DNA from: Alphaproteobacteria bacterium
GTDB lineage: Bacteria; Pseudomonadota; Alphaproteobacteria; Geminicoccales; Geminicoccaceae
Direction: 5' to 3'
NCBI GenBank assembly: GCA_026990035.1
Contig: JALSIM010000032.1
Location: 62,001-126,000, forward strand
Length of the DNA stretch: 64,000 nt
The notes under the pieces are model-generated. The model saw nothing but the letters and a program-made list of their open reading frames with translations. It ran no database searches and was not told where the DNA came from. The translations under genes and the position numbers were made by a program. Below are positions 7,588 through 14,336 of the stretch, piece after piece (the stretch's first letter is position 1; the number at the start of each line of letters is the position of its first letter).

Positions 7588-9726
7588 TCAGCCGCAGCTC
7601 GCCAGACGCAGCGGGGCGCGCACCGCCTGCATCTCGAACTGGGCGGCGCTCAGCGGCGGGCTGATGAGATCGCCCTGGGCCTCGTCGCAGCCGAGCTCCA
7701 CGAGGCGGCGGAGCTGTTCGGAGGTTTCCACCCCTTCGGCGATGACCCTGAGGCCGAGACTGTGGCCGAGTCCGATGATCGCCCGGATGATGACTTCGTC
7801 GCTCCTCTCCCGGTCCAGATCGCGGATGAAGGACTGGTCGATCTTCAAGCGGTGCACCGGCAACCGCCGCAGATAGGAGAGGGAGGAATAACCGGTACCG
7901 AAATCGTCGATCGACAGACGCACGCCGAGCCGCTGCAGATAGCGCAGGCAGGCCTGGGCCGCCTTGTCGTTGCCGAGCACCGCGTTCTCGGTCAGCTCGA
8001 CATCGAGCCTTTCGGGTTCGAGGCCGGTCTGTTCGAGGACCCGTTCGATCAGCAGCTCGACCCCGCGCTCGCGGAACTGGACGGGCGAGAAGTTGACCGA
8101 GAGCTGATGGCCTTCGAAGCCCTGGTCGAGCCAGGCGCGGTGCTGGGCGCAGGCGGTTCTGAGCACCCAGGCGGTGAGCGGCGCCATCAGCCCGATCTCC
8201 TCGGCGAGGCCGATGAACTCGCCGGGCCGGACGATGCCCCGCCGCGGATGGTTCCAGCGAATCAGCGCCTCCATGCCGACGATGCGGCCGGTGCGGAGAT
8301 CGAGCTGCGGCTGGTAGTAGACCATGAACTGTTCGGCGGCGAGGGCTTGGCGCAATTCGCGTTCGAGGGCCACCGCGCGGCGGGCGGCGGCGTTCATCTC
8401 GGCGGAGAAGAAGCGGTAGGTGTCGCGTCCCGCTTTCTTGGCCCGGTACATCGCCAGATCGGCGTTCTTGAGGAGGCCCTCGGGGGTCTTCGAATCGTTG
8501 GGGAACAGGGTGATGCCGATGCTGGCGCTGAGATGGACCTCCTTGCCGGCATTGTGGAAGGGCTCGGCGAAGGCCTCGCCGAGACGGTGGCAGAGCTCGG
8601 CGGCGTCGTCGTTGCGCCTGACCCCGCTCTGGAGGATCACGAACTCGTCGCTGCGCCAGCGGCCGATGTGATCGGTCTCCCGCAGGCGCTGGCTCAGCCG
8701 CTCCGCGATCTTGACCAGCAGCTCGTCGCCGAACCTTTCGCCGAAGGCGTCGTTGATGCCCTTGAAACGGTCGAGATCGAGCAGCAGCACGGCGAGCTTG
8801 AGGCCGTGCCGGCGGGCGCGGGTGAGCTCCTCGGCGAGGCGCTCGCGCAGGAGTTCGGGACCCGGCAGGCCGGTCAGCGGGTCGTGGACCTGGGTCCCGG
8901 CATCGCCCCGCGCCCGCTCGAGGGCGGTGACGTCGAGGGAAAGGGACACCACCCGGGGAGCGGCCAGCGTCTCGCTCACCAGCGGGGCCTTGACGCTCAG
9001 GAGGTTGCGCGGCCCCGTCGCCGCCTCCAGGGTCTCCGGCCGTGGCACGCTCAGCGGCCGCTGCGCCTGCAACACCTTCTCGTTGAGGACGCTGTGGCGG
9101 GTCGCGTAGTCCTCGTCGTGGACTTCGGCCAGCAGTCGTCCGCGGAGCTCCTCCGGCGACCGGTCGAACAGGCTGGCGTAGGCGCCGTTCACGTAGACCA
9201 GACGGCCCTGGGTATCGGTGACGCTGATTCCCGCCGGCAGGGCGTCGAGGATCTCGCCCAGCCCCTGATCGAGGCCGGCGAACGGAGCCTGATGCTCGCG
9301 CAGCGCCCGTTCAAGCCGCTCGGCGCGGGCGGCGAGCAGCTTCTGCTGGCGCCTGAGGGTCAGGAGGTTGCGGGCACGGGCGCGGAACTCGACGTGATCG
9401 ACCGGGCTCAGCAGGAAATCGGTGGCCCCGGCCTCGAACGCCCGGTAGCAGAAATCCCGGTCCTCGTAGACGGTGACGACGATGATCGGCACGTCCTCGA
9501 AACGGGGGTCGGAGCGTACCAGGGTGATGAAGGTCGCCCCGTCCATTTCGGGCATGTTGTAGTCGGTGATGATAAGATCCGGCGGCGGACCGGCGCCCAT
9601 CGCCTCGAGGGCTTCGCGGGCGTTGCCGAACGCACGGACCTGGAGACCTTCTTCGACGGACTGGGCGAGCCGCGTAAGAATGTTCCGGTTGGTCACGCGG
9701 TCGTCGATGACCACTATGTGCGACAT
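7588..9726 (-). CDS. Response regulator with REC-PAS-GGDEF-EAL domains (c-di-GMP phosphodiesterase, RpfG position)
   Basis: About 712 residues. An N-terminal receiver (VIDDRVTNRN, phosphosite in DLIITDYNMPEMDG) resembles the RpfG receiver. It is followed by a PAS domain (about 155-270), a GGDEF domain and an EAL domain. The GGDEF signature is broken: GRWRSDEF replaces GRLGGDEF, so cyclase activity is unlikely. The EAL domain keeps MEALIRW, SVNFSP, ELTENAV, DDFGTGYSS, KIDQSFI and IAEGVET, so it should hydrolyse c-di-GMP. Xanthomonas RpfG in this position is a REC-HD-GYP phosphodiesterase, so the biochemical outcome may be the same with a different catalytic fold. The start MSHIVVIDD at 9726 is preferred over a GTG 12 bases upstream. 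It is the first gene of the operon with rpfC. Confidence 0.9.
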   Translation of the reverse strand: MSHIVVIDDRVTNRNILTRLAQSVEEGLQVRAFGNAREALEAMGAGPPPDLIITDYNMPEMDGATFITLVRSDPRFEDVPIIVVTVYEDRDFCYRAFEAGATDFLLSPVDHVEFRARARNLLTLRRQQKLLAARAERLERALREHQAPFAGLDQGLGEILDALPAGISVTDTQGRLVYVNGAYASLFDRSPEELRGRLLAEVHDEDYATRHSVLNEKVLQAQRPLSVPRPETLEAATGPRNLLSVKAPLVSETLAAPRVVSLSLDVTALERARGDAGTQVHDPLTGLPGPELLRERLAEELTRARRHGLKLAVLLLDLDRFKGINDAFGERFGDELLVKIAERLSQRLRETDHIGRWRSDEFVILQSGVRRNDDAAELCHRLGEAFAEPFHNAGKEVHLSASIGITLFPNDSKTPEGLLKNADLAMYRAKKAGRDTYRFFSAEMNAAARRAVALERELRQALAAEQFMVYYQPQLDLRTGRIVGMEALIRWNHPRRGIVRPGEFIGLAEEIGLMAPLTAWVLRTACAQHRAWLDQGFEGHQLSVNFSPVQFRERGVELLIERVLEQTGLEPERLDVELTENAVLGNDKAAQACLRYLQRLGVRLSIDDFGTGYSSLSYLRRLPVHRLKIDQSFIRDLDRERSDEVIIRAIIGLGHSLGLRVIAEGVETSEQLRRLVELGCDEAQGDLISPPLSAAQFEMQAVRAPLRLASCG

Positions 9727-9998
9727 GGTTTCCCGCACCGCGCTTCGGGAGCTCCCGCCTGGGAAGGGTTCGGTGCCGAGGAACTGCTACGCTCTACGGC
9801 ATCCTTAGGATAGGCGCAAAACGGAGGCAAGTGCAAGGTGAACAACGGTCTTCGTATGCAACGCTCGAGAGATGGGCCCTTCGCGCCGGCACGGCATCGG
9901 TCTGGCTGGCCGGCGGATTTGCCACTATATCCGACGGCGCCGCGGCGAAGCAAGCGCGGTCGCGCATCCGCGGGTGCCGCTCGGCGAGAGACAGAGCG
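9727..9998. other. Divergent intergenic region between DSF regulator operon and motor-pair genes
   Basis: These 272 bases separate two divergently read operons and must hold both promoters. I see no CtrA box, no LexA box and no strong hairpin. The frame of the motor gene stays open upstream to 9831, so an N-terminal extension of that protein cannot be excluded. Confidence 0.5.
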
Positions 9999-11438
9999 AT
10001 GGACGCAGCGCCGATAACCGCCCTCTTCGCCCTTTTGGCGAGTCCGCTCCTGCCTTGGGCCCTGTCGGCGGTGATCGCCCTGGTGGCGCTTCTGGTCTGG
10101 CAACGCTTCCGGGCCGGACTGCGGCCGGTGCTGCGGGCTCTGGACCGGGCCATCGCCACCATCGAGGAGACCGAGGGCCCGGCCGCCTTCCGTCAGCGCT
10201 TCACCGGCATCTTCGAGGCGCTCGCCGAGAACCCGGTATTGGGAGAGGCCTGGCGGGCCTATGCCGGCACCCTGCGCCCGGTGCCCGGCAACGAGGATGC
10301 GATCGGCTACGTGCGGCGGCCGCACGAACATTTCAACGACGGACTCCTGGCCCTGAGCGGACTCAATCTCCGCTTCTACCACGCCTTTCCCAATCTGCTC
10401 GTGGGTCTCGGCCTGTTCTTCACCTTCATCGGCCTCGTCGGTGCCCTCTATTTCGCCAGTGGCGGCGTGGCTTCTGGGGACGTACAGGTGGCGCAGGCGG
10501 CGCTGCGCGATCTTCTGGGGGCGGCGACCTTCAAGTTCGCCACCTCCATCGCCGGCCTCGGCAGTTCCCTGCTGTTCTCCTGGCGGGAAAAGGCGCATCT
10601 GCATCGGCTCTACCGGCGTCTCGCCCGCTTCTGCCACGCTCTCGAAGCGCGCACCGTGCCGATCACCACCGCCGGGTTGGCGGCCGCGCAGCTCGACGAG
10701 GCGCGTCGCCAGCGCCGGGAGCTGGCCCGTCTCGGCCAGGGCATGCTGGTGCGTCTGCCGGAGACGGTGGAACAGCGCCTCGGCGAGGAACTGGCGGCGG
10801 CGTTCGCGCCCCTGCACGCCTCGGCCCTGCGGCTGGCGGAAAAACTCGCCGATGGCGAGAGTGTGCTCGACGCCTTCCGACGCGAGCTGTCCGCAGGCGC
10901 GGAGGGCGGCGGTCGCGGCAGACGCCCGGGCGGATTGGAGCCGGTGGGTGGTGTCCAGACGCGGGAGCCGTGGCGGGGTCTCGCGCGCGAACTGCGGGCG
11001 ATTCGCGAGCTGCTCGAGCGCGGGGCGGCGGGAGCGTCGGTGCCGTCGGCGATTCCGCCGGCGGCCGACGGGCCGGCACCGCCGGCGACCGCGACCGGAG
11101 GTGCCGGCGATGGTCTGCGAATGCTGCGGCTGCGTCTCGACCGGCTGGCCGCCGCCGTGCAGGGGGCGATCGGGAGGCTGGGCGACGGTCCCGAGATGGC
11201 CGTGCGCCGCCGTGAGCTGCTCGCCATCGTCGGCGATCTGCACACCCGGATCCGCGAGGCCAGGCACAGCCTCGGGGCTCTCGCCGAATATCTCGACCGC
11301 CCGGCCGGTGAGGGCGGAGAGCCTGCGCCGGGGCTTCGCGAGACCCTCGAGGAGCTCGACGTCGGGTTGAAACGTTCGCGCCGGGCCCTGGCCGATCTCG
11401 CCGAGAGCCTGGGCGGTCCGCCCGGAGAGCCGAAGTGA
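9999..11438 (+). CDS. ZorA/MotA-like ion-channel subunit with long cytoplasmic tail
   Basis: About 479 residues from the chosen ATG (GAGAGA lies upstream). Helix 1 is at about 8-34. A hydrophobic pair at about 131-195 contains NLLVGLGLFFTFIGLVGAL and ATFKFATSIAGLGSSLLFS, the signature of ZorA/MotA-ExbB-type proton-channel proteins. A long charged, helical tail of roughly 280 residues follows, as in ZorA. The next gene, overlapping by 4 bases, encodes the matching peptidoglycan-binding stator partner, so the two probably form a 5:2 motor unit in the inner membrane. Zorya defence effectors (ZorC/D/E) are absent nearby, so an anti-phage role is unproven. Confidence 0.8.
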   Translation: MDAAPITALFALLASPLLPWALSAVIALVALLVWQRFRAGLRPVLRALDRAIATIEETEGPAAFRQRFTGIFEALAENPVLGEAWRAYAGTLRPVPGNEDAIGYVRRPHEHFNDGLLALSGLNLRFYHAFPNLLVGLGLFFTFIGLVGALYFASGGVASGDVQVAQAALRDLLGAATFKFATSIAGLGSSLLFSWREKAHLHRLYRRLARFCHALEARTVPITTAGLAAAQLDEARRQRRELARLGQGMLVRLPETVEQRLGEELAAAFAPLHASALRLAEKLADGESVLDAFRRELSAGAEGGGRGRRPGGLEPVGGVQTREPWRGLARELRAIRELLERGAAGASVPSAIPPAADGPAPPATATGGAGDGLRMLRLRLDRLAAAVQGAIGRLGDGPEMAVRRRELLAIVGDLHTRIREARHSLGALAEYLDRPAGEGGEPAPGLRETLEELDVGLKRSRRALADLAESLGGPPGEPK

Positions 11439-12361
11439 TCGGCGAGCGATCCTGGCGCGGGGAGGCGGGCGAGGACAGCTATCTGGCCTCGGTCAGCGAT
11501 CTGCTGGTGGGGCTGCTGTTCGTCTTCATCATCATGCTGATGGCCTTCGCGCTCGATTTCCGCTCCGCGGAACAGGAGGCCCAGACAGTCAAGCGGGATT
11601 TCGAGAGCGAACTCGCGAAGGTTGCCGCGGAGCGGGATCGCCTCGCCGCGGAGCGGGAACGGCTGGCGGTCGAACGCGACCGGCTGGCGGCACAGCGCGA
11701 CGATCTTCTCGCCGAGCAGGGAGCGCTGCAGGAGCTGGTGGCGCGCTTCGCCGAACGTCAGGTCGTCCGCGCCGAGATGCTGCAGATCGTGGCCCGGATG
11801 CTGGCGGCGCGCGGGGTGCGGGTGGCGCTCGAGCCGGAGAACGGGATCCTGCGCCTGCCGGAGGAGCTGCTGTTCCCCTCCGGTCAGGCGGAGCTCACGC
11901 CGGAGGGCCGGCGGGCGCTTCGGGTGCTGGCGCAGGTGTTGGCCCGGGTCCTGCCCTGCTACAGCGTGGCGCCCGCGGAACTCGCCCGGAATTGCCCCGA
12001 GGGCGCCCGGCCGGTGCTGGAATCGGTACTCGTCGAAGGACACACGGACGATCTGCCGATCCATGCCGGGCCCTATCGTGATAATTGGGAGTTGGGGGCG
12101 GCGAGGGGGGTCAACACCTTCAGGGCGCTGGTCCGATACGAGCCGGTGCTCGACCGCTTACGTAACGGACGCCGGGAGGCCCTTCTCGGGGTGAGCAGTT
12201 ACGCCGACCGGCGGCCGGTGTCCTGGTCCCACGACCCGGACGCGCGGCGGCTCAACCGCCGCATCGACATCCGCTTCCTGCTGGCCGCGCCCTCCCGGGA
12301 AGAGCTGGCGGCGGTGCGCGACGAGCTCGAGGCGGCAGGCGGCCGCCCGGGGAGACCGTAG
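11435..12361 (+). CDS. ZorB/MotB-like OmpA-domain stator protein
   Basis: 308 residues starting at a GTG that overlaps the stop of the upstream channel gene (GTGA). A single N-terminal membrane helix (about 20-43) begins with Asp22 in VSDLLVGLLFVF, the position of the proton-accepting Asp in MotB/ZorB. A coiled coil rich in Ala, Glu and Arg follows (about 45-105). The C-terminal OmpA-like peptidoglycan-binding domain contains VEGHTDDLPI and a final RRLNRRIDIRF. It would anchor the motor to the cell wall. MotB of a flagellum is an alternative, but the long-tailed partner and the isolation from flagellar genes favour a ZorAB-like unit. Confidence 0.82.
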   Translation: MIGERSWRGEAGEDSYLASVSDLLVGLLFVFIIMLMAFALDFRSAEQEAQTVKRDFESELAKVAAERDRLAAERERLAVERDRLAAQRDDLLAEQGALQELVARFAERQVVRAEMLQIVARMLAARGVRVALEPENGILRLPEELLFPSGQAELTPEGRRALRVLAQVLARVLPCYSVAPAELARNCPEGARPVLESVLVEGHTDDLPIHAGPYRDNWELGAARGVNTFRALVRYEPVLDRLRNGRREALLGVSSYADRRPVSWSHDPDARRLNRRIDIRFLLAAPSREELAAVRDELEAAGGRPGRP

Positions 12362-12385
12362 ACGGTGTGGCGGCACCAAAGGGAA

Positions 12386-12411
12386 GGGGACTGTTCGCGC
12401 GAACAGTCCCC
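12386..12411. repeat. 26-base perfect palindrome
   Basis: GGGGACTGTTCG-CG-CGAACAGTCCCC is a perfect inverted repeat in the gap between the motor pair and the NUDIX gene. As RNA it would form a 12-base-pair hairpin, but no T-tract follows, so a classical intrinsic terminator is doubtful. A dispersed REP-like element or a repressor operator are alternatives. Confidence 0.7.
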
Positions 12412-12491
12412 CCCAGGGTCCCATCTCATCAGTCTGACACGCTGGCCGCCGTTTCAATTTCCGCGTACCAACGCAAAAAGCAGGATAACCC

Positions 12492-13058
12492 ATGGTTGAA
12501 AAACCGTCAAGGCCATTGCGAGCGCCGTGCCGGCGCCGATCGGCCGGCCGACCGGGAGAGGCGGGCCACGGCGGGAGCGGCGAGGGAGGAACCGACGACC
12601 GCCGCTATCCGGAACGTCCGGTGGTCGGTATCGGGGTCGTCCTCTGGCGGGAGGGCAAGGTGGCGTTGATCCGTCGGGGAAAGCCGCCGCGAGCGGGGCA
12701 GTGGTCGCTGCCGGGAGGTGCCCAGAAGCTGGGCGAGACGGTTCTGGCGGCGGCGGTGCGGGAGGTTCGCGAGGAGACCGGCCTCGAACTCGTCGAGCCG
12801 CGGATCGTCGAGGTGGTGGATCTCCTGGAGCGGGACGAGGCGGGACGGGTTCGTTACCACTATACGCTGATCGAAGTGACCGGCAGGGCGCGGGGCGGCG
12901 AAGGGGAAGCCGGCGGCGACGCCGCCGCTCTCGCCTGGTTCGATCCGGAGGAGGTGGCCGCCATGCCGCTCTGGGAAGAAACCAAGCGGGTGGTGAGGAA
13001 GGCGGCGGAGATGATCGGCGAAATCGGTCCCCCGTCCGGCGCCGCCGGGCGGGGATGA
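12492..13058 (+). CDS. NUDIX hydrolase
   Basis: 188 residues. A poorly conserved, Arg/Gly-rich N-terminal tail of about 40 residues precedes a compact NUDIX domain starting at RPVVGIGVVLW. The NUDIX box is complete: G at the start of GAQKLGETVLAAAV, then REVREETGLEL, which supplies the metal-binding glutamates. The family hydrolyses nucleoside diphosphates linked to other groups; an ADP-ribose or nucleotide-sugar pyrophosphatase role is common for this length but cannot be decided. It is convergent with the XRE regulator gene 25 bases downstream. The first 40 residues may not be translated if a later start is used. Confidence 0.88.
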   Translation: MVEKPSRPLRAPCRRRSAGRPGEAGHGGSGEGGTDDRRYPERPVVGIGVVLWREGKVALIRRGKPPRAGQWSLPGGAQKLGETVLAAAVREVREETGLELVEPRIVEVVDLLERDEAGRVRYHYTLIEVTGRARGGEGEAGGDAAALAWFDPEEVAAMPLWEETKRVVRKAAEMIGEIGPPSGAAGRG

Positions 13059-13083
13059 CCGTGCCGCCGGTTCTTCCGGGAGC

Positions 13084-13515
13084 CTATTTCCCCGCGCTCT
13101 GCTCGGCGCTGGCGAGGGCGCGGGCGAGATTGCAGACCGCTTCCTGATGCTTGCGATTCTGGATGTTGGCGAAGTTGCGGGCGAGCTCCAGGAGCATCCG
13201 CTGCTGCGGCATCAGCTCCTGTTCGCGGGTGGCGCGGGTCCGGGTCGGCTCGACGTCCTCGAAGAAGTAGCCGATGTCGACACCCAGCGCCTGGGCGATC
13301 TGGTAGAGACGACCGGCGGAGATCCGGTTGATGCCGGTCTCGTACTTGTGGGCCTGCTGATAGGTGACACCGATCAGCTCGGCCATCTGCTGCTGGGTCA
13401 GTCCCAGCATGATACGCCGCTGGCGAATGCGCAGGCTGACGAAGTGATCGACGTCGAGGGCTCTGCTCCTCCCGCCGGTACCGCGACCGGCAATCTTGTT
13501 GGCGAGCTGCGTCAT
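13084..13515 (-). CDS. XRE-family helix-turn-helix transcriptional regulator
   Basis: 143 residues. An N-terminal basic stretch is followed by a Cro/CI-type helix-turn-helix at about 25-82 (RRIMLGLTQQQMAELIGVTY and QQAHKYETGINRI). A predicted helical tail ending in ALASAEQSAGK follows. This belongs to a common alphaproteobacterial XRE group in which the tail probably dimerises. It is transcribed toward the NUDIX gene and lies downstream of a second repressor gene on the same strand, separated by about 170 bases of AT-rich DNA that must hold its own promoter. Targets are unknown. Confidence 0.88.
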   Translation of the reverse strand: MTQLANKIAGRGTGGRSRALDVDHFVSLRIRQRRIMLGLTQQQMAELIGVTYQQAHKYETGINRISAGRLYQIAQALGVDIGYFFEDVEPTRTRATREQELMPQQRMLLELARNFANIQNRKHQEAVCNLARALASAEQSAGK

Positions 13516-13688
13516 GGATCGGGAACTCCACGCACGAGAATGGGCTGGGAAGGCTGAGACTGCACCTGTGCCGCTGCCATCGCTGGGATGCTAGCTACAT
13601 TTGGTTAAAATACTCACGACTTTTTAAACTTCCAGCAAAAAGAGAAAAACCCATCAACCGGACGAGGGATGCTCGATGGTTCTCTCGC
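13516..13688 (-). promoter_or_regulatory. AT-rich upstream region of the XRE regulator gene
   Basis: The stretch around 13595-13655 is clearly AT-rich compared with its surroundings and holds TTAAAAT-like and TTTTTAAAC sequences. It is a plausible promoter and autoregulatory region for the XRE gene. I could not settle -35/-10 hexamers. Two TTAA half-sites occur, but their spacing does not fit a CtrA box. Confidence 0.45.
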
Positions 13689-14291
13689 TCATCCGGCGAG
13701 AGCCCGACGGTCGAAGCAGCCGACCACCGGTCGCACCCGAACCACCCGGACGCCGCGGATGACGGGGCCGTTGTAGGCGCCGAGGTCGAAGCGGTCCGCG
13801 CGGGTCGCCGGGAGCAGCCGCCGCAACAGCAGCCGACCGTCGGCGAGCTCGGCCAGCACGTCGCGGCCGAGGAGCTGGTCCGGCCGCTCGCTCTCCGGGG
13901 CGGCGAGCAACGCCACCCAGCCACGGCGGAAGACCGGCTCCATCGTCTCGTCCTCGATCGGCAACGCCAGGAGCTGCTCGCTGCGCAGCGCCACCACCGG
14001 ATTCGCCTCGCGCCGGGCCGCCACCAGCCCGCCCGGGCCGAGGGTGCCGATCACCGGGATCTGCGGCCGCTGCGGCGAGCGTCCGAACAGCAGATATTCG
14101 GGGGTCGAATGGAGGGCGGCGGCGAGCTTCTCGACGATCGCCCTCGGCGGCATGTATTCGTCGCGCTCGTAGGGACCGATCACCGTCTGGTGACGTCCGA
14201 TCAGGCGCGCGAGTTCGACCTGGCTGAGCCCCTTGGCATGACGCAGGGAGCGAAGTCTGGCACCGAAGCTGGAAAGCTCGCTGGCGTACAT
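13689..14291 (-). CDS. XRE-type repressor with degenerate S24/LexA-like C-terminal domain
   Basis: 200 residues. The N-terminal helix-turn-helix (RLRSLRHAKGLSQVELARLI, about 12-65) is followed by a linker and a C-terminal domain resembling the S24 peptidase fold of phage CI/LexA repressors. The usual nucleophile motif GDSMEP reads DETMEP here, so the catalytic Ser is replaced by Thr and self-cleavage is doubtful. It probably acts as a stable repressor, perhaps ligand- or partner-controlled. It lies between the XRE regulator and the acylase gene. No phage genes are nearby. Confidence 0.82.
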   Translation of the reverse strand: MYASELSSFGARLRSLRHAKGLSQVELARLIGRHQTVIGPYERDEYMPPRAIVEKLAAALHSTPEYLLFGRSPQRPQIPVIGTLGPGGLVAARREANPVVALRSEQLLALPIEDETMEPVFRRGWVALLAAPESERPDQLLGRDVLAELADGRLLLRRLLPATRADRFDLGAYNGPVIRGVRVVRVRPVVGCFDRRALAG

Positions 14292-14336
14292 GGCCGGCTC
14301 ACGCGGTGGATGCGGGGAGAGGATAGCTCGACCCCT

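Noticed and set aside
9999-12361. Complete Zorya defence system
   Set aside because: Only the ZorA/ZorB-like pair is present; no helicase/nuclease ZorD, ZorC or ZorE gene follows.
13600-13632. Two TTAA motifs before the XRE regulator
   Set aside because: Spacing between halves is far larger than seven bases.
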